Shown: positions 1-8,966, counted from the first letter of the stretch. The stretch is 64,000 nucleotides of DNA from Longilinea arvoryzae (GCF_001050235.1 NZ_DF967972.1:1984107-2048106), one strand, 5' to 3'. Numbers and translations are program-made. The notes: generated by a model not told the origin, from the sequence alone.

Positions 1-17
1 TTGAACGTTGAGGTCAT
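1..17 (-). CDS. Start of an unidentified gene, cut by the window edge
   Basis: An ATG at 17-15 on the minus strand overlaps the TGA stop of the glycosyltransferase (16-14) in an ATGA arrangement. A GAGGAG Shine-Dalgarno lies six bases before it. Only the first residues (MTSTF) are visible, so no function can be given. The coupling suggests that it belongs to the same operon as the GT4 gene. Confidence 0.55.
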
Positions 18-1237
18 TTCAACTCCTCAAGGATGGGTGCAATTAGGGTTTGATAAATTCCTTCCCAACTGTAATGCTGGCGAATATGCATGCGCATTTG
101 CAGGGTCGGGTGGGTTTGAATGTAATGGGCGATTCGGGCTGCAATTTCAGGAGGAGCGTCATCCGGGTCGAAGTAATTGGCTCGTTCTCCGGCCAGGGCT
201 TTCAGGGCGGAAAGATCGCTGCAAAAAATCGGGATGCCGGCCAGACCGGCTTCGAGAATGGGGATGCCAAAGCCTTCTTCGCGGCTGGGTAGGAAAAGCA
301 GATCGCTTATCCGGTAGAAATCCGGCACGCTGCTTTCCGGCAGTCCTTCCGGAAAATATTCAGCCAGGAAATAAGCGGACTCCTGCAGGTGCAGCGCCGT
401 GCGCAGGCTGAGCAGTTCACTGAAATAATCGATATTGGTCGGATTATGCGGGCCGGGTGGGCCGGTGACGATGAGCGCCGCGGATGGATAAGAACGCTTG
501 AGCGCCGCCAGCGTACGCAGCGCCAGCTCGATGTTTTTGCGGCGGGTCAGCCGCACCGGTGTCAACAGAATCGGGCCGTTGTTCGCGAGGGATAATTTCT
601 TCAGCAGGGTGCAGGTTTCGGGGTGCAGGTTGAGAAATTCCTCCAGATCGAGACCGGCCGGAATGACAGAGATATTCTCACCTGGAATTTGAAAAAGGCG
701 GGCCAGTTCGGTCTGCCTGGCCTCGGAAATCGTCACCTGGCGTACGTTCGGCCAGGCGGTGCGCAGGAGATTCCACGGATATCCGTCGTGAAGTTCGGGC
801 AGATAACGCGGGGACGTCCAGGCGGGATCATGGTGCCAGGCGATCAATCGCGGCCTGGGATTTTCCTGGCTGATTTGAAAGATTGCGGCCGTCAAGGCCA
901 GATTCTTGTGCAGCGAAAGGACATTATGGGCAATCAGGATATCGCAGCCGGCCAATGCCTCCATCAATTCGCGCTTGATGCGTTCCACCAATTCATCGAA
1001 CTCATCCGGAAGGACGCCCTTATCCAGACTGGCCTTGGCTTTGAGAATATGCGGATGGCGGGAATCGATCAATGGCAGGGTGCGCACCGGAATTTGGGCG
1101 TCCCAGGTTTCGCCACGGCCGGCCAGAATCCGAACCGAGTTTCCGGCGCGGTTCAGTTGCTGGGCCTGGTGGGCAATAACGGTCTCGACTCCGCCGACGA
1201 CCGGCGGCGCCGCATAATGCAGAAGGGTGATGCGCAT
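14..1237 (-). CDS. GT4-family glycosyltransferase
   Basis: A 407-residue GT-B fold glycosyltransferase, probably cytoplasmic and using a nucleotide-sugar donor. The N-terminal acceptor domain opens with a hydrophobic strand followed by the Gly-rich PPVVGGVETV motif (about residues 11-20), where family members have GG.E. The C-terminal donor domain carries REEGFGIPILE (319-329), the E-x7-E motif of GT4 enzymes. The length is normal for the family. The start at 1237 is preceded by an AAAGG stretch. The stop overlaps the ATG of the next gene. Acceptor and product cannot be told from sequence; mannosyl or glucosyl transfer to a lipid, glycan or compatible solute are all possible. Confidence 0.85.
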   Translation of the reverse strand: MRITLLHYAAPPVVGGVETVIAHQAQQLNRAGNSVRILAGRGETWDAQIPVRTLPLIDSRHPHILKAKASLDKGVLPDEFDELVERIKRELMEALAGCDILIAHNVLSLHKNLALTAAIFQISQENPRPRLIAWHHDPAWTSPRYLPELHDGYPWNLLRTAWPNVRQVTISEARQTELARLFQIPGENISVIPAGLDLEEFLNLHPETCTLLKKLSLANNGPILLTPVRLTRRKNIELALRTLAALKRSYPSAALIVTGPPGPHNPTNIDYFSELLSLRTALHLQESAYFLAEYFPEGLPESSVPDFYRISDLLFLPSREEGFGIPILEAGLAGIPIFCSDLSALKALAGERANYFDPDDAPPEIAARIAHYIQTHPTLQMRMHIRQHYSWEGIYQTLIAPILEELK

Positions 1238-1392
1238 GAGAGCCTTTCCGGCGCCGCGTGAATTCGTAAACCGCCGGAAAAGGAGCCTTAGGATTGCCTG
1301 AATTGCCTGATTGGATGTTTCAGGGGGCTGAAGAATCCTTGACCGGTTGGATTGAACAGGTTGTTATTCGGTTCACCGCGGTACCTGAAAAC

Positions 1393-1422
1393 AGTATAGC
1401 CGGAAAATTTCACTCCTGTCAA
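1393..1422 (-). promoter_or_regulatory. Sigma70-type promoter for the GT4 gene
   Basis: On the minus strand TTGACA (1422-1417) is followed after 18 bases by TATACT (1398-1393). The predicted transcript would start near 1386 and have a leader of about 150 bases before the ATG at 1237. Confidence 0.6.
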
Positions 1423-1462
1423 CCGCGCGAATCGGAAGGGCGAGCGTATTTCATAAAAAATA

Positions 1463-1492
1463 CCTGCTCCTTCAAAGATTCGAAGGAGCAGG
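1463..1492 (-). terminator. Intrinsic terminator of the beta-glucosidase gene
   Basis: An 11-bp perfect stem (1463-1473 with 1482-1492) with an 8-base loop is followed on the minus strand by a run of six T. It lies 36 bases beyond the GH1 stop codon. Confidence 0.85.
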
Positions 1493-1527
1493 CTGTTATT
1501 TACGGACTGCGAGAAATTCCAGACGTC

Positions 1528-2859
1528 TCAGGCTTCAGGGAACAACCGCGGATACGCTTCGGGCGCAAATCGTTGGACGGTATCGGAGGAGATGGCGTTC
1601 TGGCGGCAAATTTCAGCGTACAAATCGACGCTGCGCCGGCGAATGCGAGCCTGGGTTTGAATATCCAATCCCCACAGGCCGAAACGCTGCGACCAGCCGC
1701 GTTCCCATTCGAAATTATCCACCAGCGACCAGTGGAAATAACCCTTGATGGGGAAGTTGAAATTGGCGGCCCGCCAGACCTGGTGCAGATGTTCGACCAG
1801 ATAGCGCGGGCGGAGCTCGTCGGCGGCATCCTCGACGCCGTTTTCGGTGATGTAGATGGGCAGGCCATAACCGTTGGCCCAGCGCAGGGCTTCGAACATC
1901 CCATCCGGAACATGGGCGATGAAACCGGTCGGGCTTAACAGCGCATCCTTTGGGAAGAAGCGCTTCATGAAGAGATCTCTGGATGCCAGCGGGGCAAAGC
2001 GAACCAGATCGCGGGTGTAGTAATTGACGCCAATAAAATCCTGGGTGCCCGCGGCTTCGGGTACGGCGACGTGTTTTGCGGCGAAATGCAGTTCGCCGGT
2101 TTTGAGCGCGCGTGTGAAACTATCGTTATACGAGTTGTGGAGAAATCTGGCCAGGAGAGAGTCAAAAGGCGAGGCTGCGCAGGCGGGTTTAAAACTGCGG
2201 TAATTCACCGCAATGCCAACCACCGAATTCTTCTGGATGCGTTTGATGGCCTGGTAGGCCGCGGCGTGGCCGCGAACGAGATTGCGCAGCACGGTAAATG
2301 CCGCATTCATGTCTCCCTTGCCGGGCGGAAAATCAGTGCCCGTGTAGCCGCTGACCACATACACATTGGGTTCGTTGATCGTCACCCACAGGCTGACATA
2401 TTCTTTCAAAGCTTCGACAACCCGGCTGACATATTTCTCGAACAGCTCGGGCGCATTTTCCAATTCCCAGCCGCCCTGGTTGTAGAACCACAGCGGATCG
2501 GTGAAGTGATGTAGGGTCACCATGGGGGTCAGCCCGCGGGCGAGCATGCCGCGCATGATCTCGCGGTAATGGTCGAGAGCGTCCTCATCCCAGTGATCCG
2601 GCGTGGGCTGGACGCGGCTCCATTCGATGGACATGCGGTGCGCGTTCTGTCCGGTTTCAGCCGCCCGGTCGAGATCTTCCTTCCAGCGTCCGCCCCACCA
2701 ATCGCAGGCCAGGCCGGATCGATCACCGTTGAGAATGCGGCCGGGTTCGGCTTCCCAGGCCGCCCAATTGTTGTTGGTGTTTCCGCCTTCCACCTGGTGA
2801 GCAGCCGTCGCGGCTCCCCATAAAAAACCTGCCGGGAAATTAAAGGTAGCTTGAGGCAT
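1528..2859 (-). CDS. GH1 family beta-glucosidase / beta-glycosidase
   Basis: A retaining glycoside hydrolase of family 1 that hydrolyses beta-linked glucosides or galactosides. No signal peptide is visible, so it is cytoplasmic. With the start at 2859 it has 443 residues, the usual GH1 length. It begins with the typical FPAGFLWGAATAAHQVEG segment. The acid/base Glu sits in TINEPN (E163) and the nucleophile in YITENG (E339). The C-terminal GYFHWSLVDNFEW aglycone/substrate loop is intact. An in-frame ATG at 2895 is rejected as start because it overlaps the TATAAT -10 element on this strand. The gene is monocistronic, with its own terminator, and divergent from cinA. Exact sugar specificity is not readable. 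Confidence 0.95.
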   Translation of the reverse strand: MPQATFNFPAGFLWGAATAAHQVEGGNTNNNWAAWEAEPGRILNGDRSGLACDWWGGRWKEDLDRAAETGQNAHRMSIEWSRVQPTPDHWDEDALDHYREIMRGMLARGLTPMVTLHHFTDPLWFYNQGGWELENAPELFEKYVSRVVEALKEYVSLWVTINEPNVYVVSGYTGTDFPPGKGDMNAAFTVLRNLVRGHAAAYQAIKRIQKNSVVGIAVNYRSFKPACAASPFDSLLARFLHNSYNDSFTRALKTGELHFAAKHVAVPEAAGTQDFIGVNYYTRDLVRFAPLASRDLFMKRFFPKDALLSPTGFIAHVPDGMFEALRWANGYGLPIYITENGVEDAADELRPRYLVEHLHQVWRAANFNFPIKGYFHWSLVDNFEWERGWSQRFGLWGLDIQTQARIRRRSVDLYAEICRQNAISSDTVQRFAPEAYPRLFPEA

Positions 2860-2893
2860 GGGTGTTCGTTGTCCTGTGACAGAGAGTTGTATC

Positions 2894-2938
2894 ATTATAT
2901 CCCGACACCTGCAAAACCGATGAGGGGCAGAGTATAAT
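2894..2938. promoter_or_regulatory. Divergent -10 elements between the GH1 gene and cinA
   Basis: TATAAT occurs at 2899-2894 on the minus strand (for the beta-glucosidase) and at 2933-2938 on the plus strand (for cinA). Neither has a good -35 hexamer. The plus-strand transcript would start about 10 bases before the cinA ATG at 2956, leaving almost no leader. Confidence 0.45.
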
Positions 2939-2955
2939 AATTACCTGATTCAATA

Positions 2956-3495
2956 ATGAATTCACAGGAACCTTTGAACACACCACTTGAGATAACGATC
3001 GGAACGTTATTGCGACAGCGCGGCATGAAGCTGGTTGTCGCGGAATCCTGCACGGGCGGATTGATCAGTGATCGGATAACGGATGTCCCCGGCTCGTCCG
3101 ATTATTACCTGGGCGGCGTTACGGCGTACGCCAACGAAGTAAAACGACGCGTGTTGGGGGTGAGCGCCGAGACGTTGAGATCTTACGGCGCGGTCAGCGG
3201 CGAGACGGCCATCGAGATGGCCAGAGGGGCGCGCTTTGCCCTGGCGGATGAAACGCCCGTCTCATCCATCCTGGGAATTTCAGCGACCGGCATCGCCGGC
3301 CCGAGCGGAGGTTCACCGGATAAACCGGTCGGGCTGGTCTGGATTGGACTCAGCGCGCCGGAGGGGGAATCGGCCTGGCAGTTTGTGTGGGAATTCGATC
3401 GCAGCGGCAATAAAGCCGCCTCGGCGGAGCAGGCGATCCGGTTGGCGGTCGATTACCTGCGGGGAACGCTTTCGAGCATAGATTCAAACCACTAG
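2956..3495 (+). CDS. CinA C-terminal-domain protein (nicotinamide-nucleotide amidohydrolase)
   Basis: A 179-residue stand-alone CinA C-terminal domain. The family (PncC) deamidates nicotinamide mononucleotide to nicotinate mononucleotide in NAD recycling. The core motif AESCTGG is at residues 29-35. It is followed by the expected VPGSSDYYLGGVTAYAN segment, the GAVSGETA helix and the GISATGIAGPSGGS loop. The N-terminal molybdopterin-binding-like half of full CinA is absent, as in many bacteria. It is the first gene of a run with the glycosyltransferase at 3511 (15-base gap) and the nucleosidase at 4766. Confidence 0.9.
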   Translation: MNSQEPLNTPLEITIGTLLRQRGMKLVVAESCTGGLISDRITDVPGSSDYYLGGVTAYANEVKRRVLGVSAETLRSYGAVSGETAIEMARGARFALADETPVSSILGISATGIAGPSGGSPDKPVGLVWIGLSAPEGESAWQFVWEFDRSGNKAASAEQAIRLAVDYLRGTLSSIDSNH

Positions 3496-3510
3496 CCAAG
3501 GAACAAACCG

Positions 3511-4773
3511 ATGGAAAAAAAGCGTATTTTGATTTTAACGGCTGACGCCGGTTTTGGGCATCGCAGCGCGGCAAATGCGATTGCGGCAGCGCTCGAGCTG
3601 GACCACGGCGAAGAATGTGAAGTCCAAATTCTTAATCCGGTGGAGGATCGCCGGGCGCCATTTTACCTGCGCGATTCCGCCTCCGACTATGACCGCATGG
3701 TCCGCTCGGCGCCGGAACTGTATAAGCTCGGTTACGACGCCAGCGACAAGGAAATCCCAAGTCTGCTCGGCGAAAGTGTAATGACCCTGGCGCTCTTCGA
3801 GATCATCCGCGACATGATCCGAAACGAGGATCCGGATGCAATCGTATCGACATACCCGCTCTATCAGGCCCCGCTGACGGCCTACTTCAAGCTCATGGGA
3901 TACTACGTGCCCTTGAGCATGGTTGTGACCGATCTGGGGACCGTACACCGCATCTGGTTCTCGCAGGGCGTGGATATGTGCATGGTGCCCACGCCGGAAG
4001 TGCAGACCCTGGCGATGAACAACGGAATCGCCCAAAATAAGATCCATGTCACCGGGATACCCGTATCGCCGGCCTTTTCACAAAAGAAGCACCGCAAGAT
4101 CGATCTGCGCCGGAAATTGGGCTGGGAACCGACCCTGCCGACGATCCTGGCGGTCGGCAGCCGGCGCGTCGACCAGTTGATGGAGACCTTGAACGTGCTC
4201 AATCATTTTGGCAGGCCGCTGCAGATCGTGGCCGTGGCCGGGAAGGACGAAGAGCTTTACAGCCAGTTGAAATCCGCCGACTGGCATGTCCCGACGCATA
4301 TCTATGATTTTGTCACCGATATGCCCGATTTGATGATGGCATCGGACGCGGTGATCTGCAAGGCCGGCGGTCTGGTGGTCACCGAATCCCTGGCAGCCGG
4401 ATTGCCCATGCTGCTGGTGGACGTGATCCCCGGCCAGGAGGAAGGCAACCGGGATTATGTGGTGCAAAACGGCGCCGGCGATATGGTGGAAACTCCCATG
4501 CAGATGCTGGAAACCTTTTCGCATTGGACGGCCAACGGCGGCGCGCTCATGCGCGAACGGGCGCGCAATGCGCGCCACCTGGGCCGCCCGAACTCAGCCC
4601 TGGATGTGGCGGAACTGGTGTGGCGTTCAGCCTTGCGCGGGCCGGTGAACAAACGCGGTCGTCTGGGCATGGGGCGCAGCCGGCTGATCGATCTGCTCAC
4701 GAAGAATAACATTCCCTGGCGGGAGACACGGGTAGCAATCGCCCCCGAGACCTTCGAGCAGTTCGATGAATGA
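3511..4773 (+). CDS. MGDG-synthase-type glycosyltransferase (diacylglycerol glycosyltransferase family)
   Basis: A 420-residue GT28-like enzyme related to plant MGDG synthase and Bacillus UgtP, which add sugars to diacylglycerol at the inner membrane face. The N-terminus has the diagnostic LTADAGFGHRSAANAI motif (residues 9-24; G14, G16, H17). The donor-binding C-terminal half has the CKAGGLVVTESLAAGLP segment starting near residue 283, followed by PGQEEGN. No membrane span is present, so peripheral attachment is expected. The stop overlaps the next ATG by eight bases. A role in glycolipid synthesis is inferred from the family; acceptor and sugar are unknown. Confidence 0.85.
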   Translation: MEKKRILILTADAGFGHRSAANAIAAALELDHGEECEVQILNPVEDRRAPFYLRDSASDYDRMVRSAPELYKLGYDASDKEIPSLLGESVMTLALFEIIRDMIRNEDPDAIVSTYPLYQAPLTAYFKLMGYYVPLSMVVTDLGTVHRIWFSQGVDMCMVPTPEVQTLAMNNGIAQNKIHVTGIPVSPAFSQKKHRKIDLRRKLGWEPTLPTILAVGSRRVDQLMETLNVLNHFGRPLQIVAVAGKDEELYSQLKSADWHVPTHIYDFVTDMPDLMMASDAVICKAGGLVVTESLAAGLPMLLVDVIPGQEEGNRDYVVQNGAGDMVETPMQMLETFSHWTANGGALMRERARNARHLGRPNSALDVAELVWRSALRGPVNKRGRLGMGRSRLIDLLTKNNIPWRETRVAIAPETFEQFDE

Positions 4774-5470
4774 GATGGCGAACGATCGACCCAGCGCAGT
4801 GATTGTCATTTCGGCCAATGCCGAATGGTGCGTCGTCCGGGAATTCTACGCGGCCTGTCCGGTTGAGGCCGAACCCTACGGCGAATGTTTCGAGACCCGT
4901 CTGGCGGGCCGGAAGGTCGTCTTTTTTCAGGGCGGCTGGGGGAAAATTGCCGCGGCGTCGTCGGCGCAGTACGCCATCCAGCGCTGGCAGCCGGATTTGA
5001 TTGTCAACCTGGGAACCTGCGGCGGATTTGCCGGCTGCGTGGACCGGGGGACGGTCCTGCTGGCAACAGAAACACTGGTCTATGATATCGTCGAACAGAT
5101 GGGGGACGCGCAAGAGGCGATCGACCACTATTCGACGTCCATCGATCTGTCCTGGTTGCAACCGCCTTATCCTATGGAGGTCCTTCCAGCGCGTTTGGTT
5201 TCAGCGGATCGCGATATTCTGCCGGGGGATGTGAAAATGCTGCGCGAACAATTTTACGCCGTGGCCGCCGATTGGGAATCGGGCGCGATCGCCTGGGTAT
5301 GCAAGCGGAACCACGTCCACTGTTTGATCCTGCGGGGTGTATCGGATCTGGTGGCCGAGAGCGGCGGAGAGGCTTACGGCAGTCTGGAAGTCTTCCGGAA
5401 TGGCACCCACCGGGTCATGTCGCAGTTGTTGGCCGCATTACCCGATTGGCTGACGCTCGGGGCCGGGTAG
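4766..5470 (+). CDS. Purine nucleosidase / nucleoside phosphorylase superfamily protein (MTA/SAH nucleosidase-like)
   Basis: A 234-residue PNP/UDP-superfamily protein closest in layout to 5'-methylthioadenosine/S-adenosylhomocysteine nucleosidase. Visible motifs are the VNLGTCGGF phosphate/ribose loop, DWESGAIAWVC with the ribose-binding Glu, and LRGVSDLV with the catalytic Asp. The N-terminal segment ISANAEW replaces the usual GAM.EE, so the substrate may differ from the standard MTA/SAH. The ATG overlaps the glycosyltransferase stop, implying coupled translation. The 164 bases that follow contain the ccm promoter. Confidence 0.75.
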   Translation: MNEMANDRPSAVIVISANAEWCVVREFYAACPVEAEPYGECFETRLAGRKVVFFQGGWGKIAAASSAQYAIQRWQPDLIVNLGTCGGFAGCVDRGTVLLATETLVYDIVEQMGDAQEAIDHYSTSIDLSWLQPPYPMEVLPARLVSADRDILPGDVKMLREQFYAVAADWESGAIAWVCKRNHVHCLILRGVSDLVAESGGEAYGSLEVFRNGTHRVMSQLLAALPDWLTLGAG

Positions 5471-5500
5471 AAGAATCTCAAGGGGGTAATACAGTTCCTG

Positions 5501-5509
5501 TGATATAAT
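5501..5509 (+). promoter_or_regulatory. Extended -10 promoter of the ccm cluster
   Basis: TGATATAAT matches an extended -10 (TGnTATAAT). No clear -35 is seen. The leader to the ccmE start at 5671 would be about 155 bases. Confidence 0.5.
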
Positions 5510-5670
5510 CCGCGCTGTGAAATATGGAGAAATAACACCAAATTTCACCTAAGCATAAACGATGTCCACTTCTCAGGCGGATTTAATGTGAATATGACAA
5601 AATTCAATTAATCCCCAGATTTAGGATTTTTCAAGTGAAAATTAATCACACTGAGGAGGGTAAAAGCTTT

Positions 5671-6186
5671 ATGGAGGACGCCGCAGTTCGGAAACCCGCT
5701 TTCAAGGGGCGCGCCAAATTCATCATCGGCGGCCTGTTGATCATTGCCGCAGTCGTATATCTCGTCATCACCTCCACCCGCGCCAATGCGCAATATTTCA
5801 TGACCATCGGCGAAGTCAAGGCCAAAGGTGCTGATGTCGTCGATCGCGAACTGCGCCTTTCGGGCGCAGTTTTGGGAGATACGATTCAGTATGATTCGAG
5901 CAATCTTCGATTGACTTTTACCATTGCAGACATCCCGGCCGACAACGCCGAGATCGAAGCTCAGGGCGGGCTGGCGGCGGTTCTCCATAGTGCAGTCACC
6001 GATCCCAGCCGGGAGAAGATGAACATCGTTTATGAGGGGGTGAAGCCTGATTTGCTCAAGAACGAGGCGCAGGCCATCGTCACCGGAAAAATGGGGGCGG
6101 ATGGGAACTTCTACGCCAACGAATTATTATTGAAATGTCCCACGAAATATGAAGAAGCTGTTCCCGAACAGGCTGGCAATAACTGA
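5671..6186 (+). CDS. ccmE: Cytochrome c maturation protein CcmE, Cys-type heme chaperone
   Basis: A 171-residue membrane-anchored periplasmic heme chaperone of System I. A positively charged N-terminus is followed by one membrane span (about residues 16-35), then the OB-fold with the YFMTIGEV strand and GDTIQYD region. The heme-attachment site reads KCPTKY, so Cys156 and Tyr160 form a CxxxY motif in place of the usual HxxxY. CxxxY CcmE proteins are known from archaea and some Desulfovibrio. The start was placed at 5671 because GAGGAGGG ends ten bases before it; a GTG at 5635 lies upstream of that ribosome-binding site. It is the first gene of the ccm cluster. Confidence 0.9.
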   Translation: MEDAAVRKPAFKGRAKFIIGGLLIIAAVVYLVITSTRANAQYFMTIGEVKAKGADVVDRELRLSGAVLGDTIQYDSSNLRLTFTIADIPADNAEIEAQGGLAAVLHSAVTDPSREKMNIVYEGVKPDLLKNEAQAIVTGKMGADGNFYANELLLKCPTKYEEAVPEQAGNN

Positions 6187-6206
6187 CCAGCCCGGTTGAA
6201 GATTCA

Positions 6207-6231
6207 CCCCCGGATCAACCACCGGGGTTTT
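6207..6231 (+). terminator. Weak hairpin with T-run between ccmE and ccmF
   Basis: CCCCGG (6208-6213) pairs with CCGGGG (6222-6227), followed by TTTT. It could partly terminate transcription after ccmE or stabilise the mRNA end. Confidence 0.45.
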
Positions 6232-6261
6232 CGTTCTTAGATTAATTGGAGAGAGCAAAGC

Positions 6262-8322
6262 ATGCTGGCGGATTTTGGTTTTGGAGCGCTGGTAATCACC
6301 TTTCTGGTTGCGTTGTTTGGCATTGGAGCTGCGGTTTACGGGGGCTTAAAGAACTCCAATCGTTGGGTAGAAAGCGCCCGCCTGGCAATGCTTTTGACTT
6401 TCCCTTTGATCACATTGACGGCCTTGAGCATTATCATCCTGCTCGTCACCCGCCAGTATCAAATTCAATATGTTTATAACGTTACCAGCGACAGCATGCC
6501 CTTATACCTGAAGGTCACGGCACTCTGGGGTGGGCAGGCGGGTTCGCTGGTTTTATGGTCGTGGTTGATGTCGGCCTTCGCCGCCGCGGTCACGCTCCGG
6601 CGTTGGGATCGCGACCGCGAATTCCTGCCCTGGGTGATCGTGGTCTCCTTAGTGACGCTGGCTTTTTTCCTGGGCCTGTCCATTTTCGTCGAGAACCCGT
6701 TCGAGCGTTTCTGGCTGAGCAGCAGTGGGCGCGAAATCGTAGCCCTGTTCCAGCCGGCCGGCGCTACGATACTCGCGCCATCGGACGGCCGGGGTTTGAA
6801 TCCGTTGTTGCGTCACCCGGGCATGATCATTCATCCACCCATGCTGTACCTTGGATTCGTATCGTTCGTCATTCCTTACGCCTTCGCGATCGCCGCGCTG
6901 GTGACGGGACGATCCGACGATCGTTGGATTCGAGTGACCCGCCGCTGGACGCTGGTTGCCTGGCTGTTCCTCTCCCTGGGGTTGGTTTTGGGCAGCCGTT
7001 GGGCCTATGACGTGTTGGGCTGGGGCGGTTATTGGGGCTGGGACCCGGTGGAAATCGCCGCCTTTTTGCCCTGGCTGAGCGGAACGGCATTCCTGCACTC
7101 CGTGATGATCCAGGAAAAACGCGGCATGTTCAAACGCTGGAACATGGTGCTGGTGATCGTAACTTATTCGCTGGTCATCTTCGGCACATTCCTGACGCGT
7201 TCGGGCGTACTTTCATCGGTGCATGCCTTCGCCCAGAGTGCGATCGGTCCGCTGTTTTTCGGTTTCATCGGCATCACATTCATTGCGTCCCTGGCGCTGC
7301 TGCTGATCCGCTGGAACGATCTTCACTCCGGCGGCGAACTGACATCCATGCTCTCGCGCGAATCGCTTTTCCTGCTGAACAATCTTCTGTTCATGCTGAT
7401 CGTTCTGGTATGCTTCTGGGGGTTGATCTATCCACTGGTTTCGGAGTTGTTCACCGGCCAGAAGGTGACCTTTGGGCCGCCCTGGTATGAACGCACGACC
7501 GGGCCCCTGTTTGCCGGTTTGCTGTTACTAATGGGTGTCGCGCCGCTCTCGGCCTGGGGACATTCCACCATCAAAACCCTGGGGCGAGCCATCTGGAAAC
7601 CGGCCATCGTCTCGATCCTGGTATTGATCGCCGTCATCGCATTTGGAATCCGGTCGGCGGGCGCCCTGCTGGCCTTCTGGCTGGTTGCCTTTGTAATTTC
7701 CGTCACCGTGTATGATTACGGCCGCGCGGTTTGGGCGCGCCACCGCCGCACGCAGGAAGCCCTGCCGTTGGCCCTGTGGAAACTGGCCGGGCGCAACCGC
7801 CGGCGCTACGGCGGTTACATCATCCATCTGGGCATCGTCCTGATGTCGCTGGGTGTGATCGGCATCGAAATGTTCCAAACCCAGACCCAGGGGACGCTGA
7901 AAACCGGCGAGAGCATGTCGCTTTCGGGGTACACGGTCACTTTTCGCAGCCTGGCCGAATGGAACAACCCGGACGGCCGCAACATTGCCCGGGCGGTGGT
8001 GGATGTTTATAAGGACGGCACATATCTGGGCCAGCTCACCCCGCGGCGCGATTTTTATTTCGACGCCCAGCAATCCATGACCATTCCGGGTATGCGCAGC
8101 ACCATGGACGATGACCTGTACCTGATTCTGGTGGATTGGGAGGAGTTCAATACCAACCAGGCCACGTTCAAGCTGTATCACAACCCGTTGGTCAACTGGC
8201 TGTGGTTGGGCGGATTTGTGCTCATTCTGGGGACCCTGGTGGCCGCCTGGCCTGATCCAGAACCGGAAACGGTTCGCCGACGAGAGGCTCGAAAGACAAC
8301 AGCACAGGTCACCGTGGGATGA
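6262..8322 (+). CDS. ccmF: Heme lyase CcmF of cytochrome c maturation System I
   Basis: A 686-residue polytopic inner-membrane protein that ligates heme from holo-CcmE to apocytochrome c. The tryptophan-rich WWD segment WGGYWGWDPVE is at residues 254-264, followed by FLPWLSGTAFLH and the FGTFLTRSGVLSSVHAFA segment with conserved His. The C-terminal part has the large periplasmic domain between the last spans and ends in an Arg/Lys-rich cytoplasmic tail. Length is normal for CcmF. It sits between ccmE and ccmH, as in standard ccm operons. Confidence 0.95.
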   Translation: MLADFGFGALVITFLVALFGIGAAVYGGLKNSNRWVESARLAMLLTFPLITLTALSIIILLVTRQYQIQYVYNVTSDSMPLYLKVTALWGGQAGSLVLWSWLMSAFAAAVTLRRWDRDREFLPWVIVVSLVTLAFFLGLSIFVENPFERFWLSSSGREIVALFQPAGATILAPSDGRGLNPLLRHPGMIIHPPMLYLGFVSFVIPYAFAIAALVTGRSDDRWIRVTRRWTLVAWLFLSLGLVLGSRWAYDVLGWGGYWGWDPVEIAAFLPWLSGTAFLHSVMIQEKRGMFKRWNMVLVIVTYSLVIFGTFLTRSGVLSSVHAFAQSAIGPLFFGFIGITFIASLALLLIRWNDLHSGGELTSMLSRESLFLLNNLLFMLIVLVCFWGLIYPLVSELFTGQKVTFGPPWYERTTGPLFAGLLLLMGVAPLSAWGHSTIKTLGRAIWKPAIVSILVLIAVIAFGIRSAGALLAFWLVAFVISVTVYDYGRAVWARHRRTQEALPLALWKLAGRNRRRYGGYIIHLGIVLMSLGVIGIEMFQTQTQGTLKTGESMSLSGYTVTFRSLAEWNNPDGRNIARAVVDVYKDGTYLGQLTPRRDFYFDAQQSMTIPGMRSTMDDDLYLILVDWEEFNTNQATFKLYHNPLVNWLWLGGFVLILGTLVAAWPDPEPETVRRREARKTTAQVTVG

Positions 8323-8411
8323 TGGCGCCCGCCCTATTTTCATCCAGACTCCATGCAGGGCTTATGTAATATTTCTGTAATTCTTACACCTTCACGAGGT
8401 TGGCAGGCAAG

Positions 8412-8942
8412 ATGCTTCAAAGAACTGAAAATAACCGGTTGAACCGCCTGAAAATTCTGGCGCTGGCAGGCCTGGTGGCGCTGGCGCTCGGGTTGATATT
8501 TGCGGGCAAAGTATTGGCGCAGGATCCGCAGCCGCCAACGGATGACCAGGTCAACGCGGTGGCGAAGGAATTATATTGCCCGGTGTGCGAGAATATTCCG
8601 TTGGACGTCTGCCCCACCCCGGCCTGCGCGCAATGGCGCGACCTGATCCGGCTGAAACTCTCCCAGGGCTGGTCGGCGGATGAGATTCGCAACTATTTCG
8701 CCGAGCAATACGGCGATCGGGTGCTGGCTGCGCCGCCCGTTCGAGGTTTCAATTGGGTCTTTTACGTCTTGCTGGGAGTTCTGTTGGTCCTGGCGCTGTT
8801 GGTTTATGCGAGCGTGATGCGTAAAATTAGATCGAAAACGTCCGCGATCGAGAAGAAACTTCCTCTCGAACCCAATGGAACCCGGGATGAATATCTGGAG
8901 CGGATCGAGGAAGAACTACAACGCCGTGAGAAGAAAGGCTAA
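8412..8942 (+). CDS. ccmH: CcmH-type apocytochrome thiol-disulfide reductase
   Basis: A 176-residue protein with an N-terminal signal/membrane segment, a periplasmic CcmH helical domain, a second span and a charged cytoplasmic tail. The redox motif is LYCPVC (C56 and C59), where proteobacterial proteins have LRCxxC. Two further cysteines follow in DVCPTPAC, unlike the classical family. The segment RLKLSQGWSADEIRNYFAEQYGDRVL is the usual CcmH helix bundle. It would reduce the CxxCH cysteines of apocytochromes before heme attachment. A TTG at 8400 is an alternative start; the ATG is preferred because it is better spaced from GAGG and AGG. Confidence 0.85.
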   Translation: MLQRTENNRLNRLKILALAGLVALALGLIFAGKVLAQDPQPPTDDQVNAVAKELYCPVCENIPLDVCPTPACAQWRDLIRLKLSQGWSADEIRNYFAEQYGDRVLAAPPVRGFNWVFYVLLGVLLVLALLVYASVMRKIRSKTSAIEKKLPLEPNGTRDEYLERIEEELQRREKKG

Positions 8943-8966
8943 TCCGGAGAGGAGTGGGTAATTTGG

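Noticed and set aside
2860-2895. ATG at 2895 as start of the beta-glucosidase
   Set aside because: It overlaps the TATAAT -10 and adds 12 residues before the conserved GH1 N-terminus.
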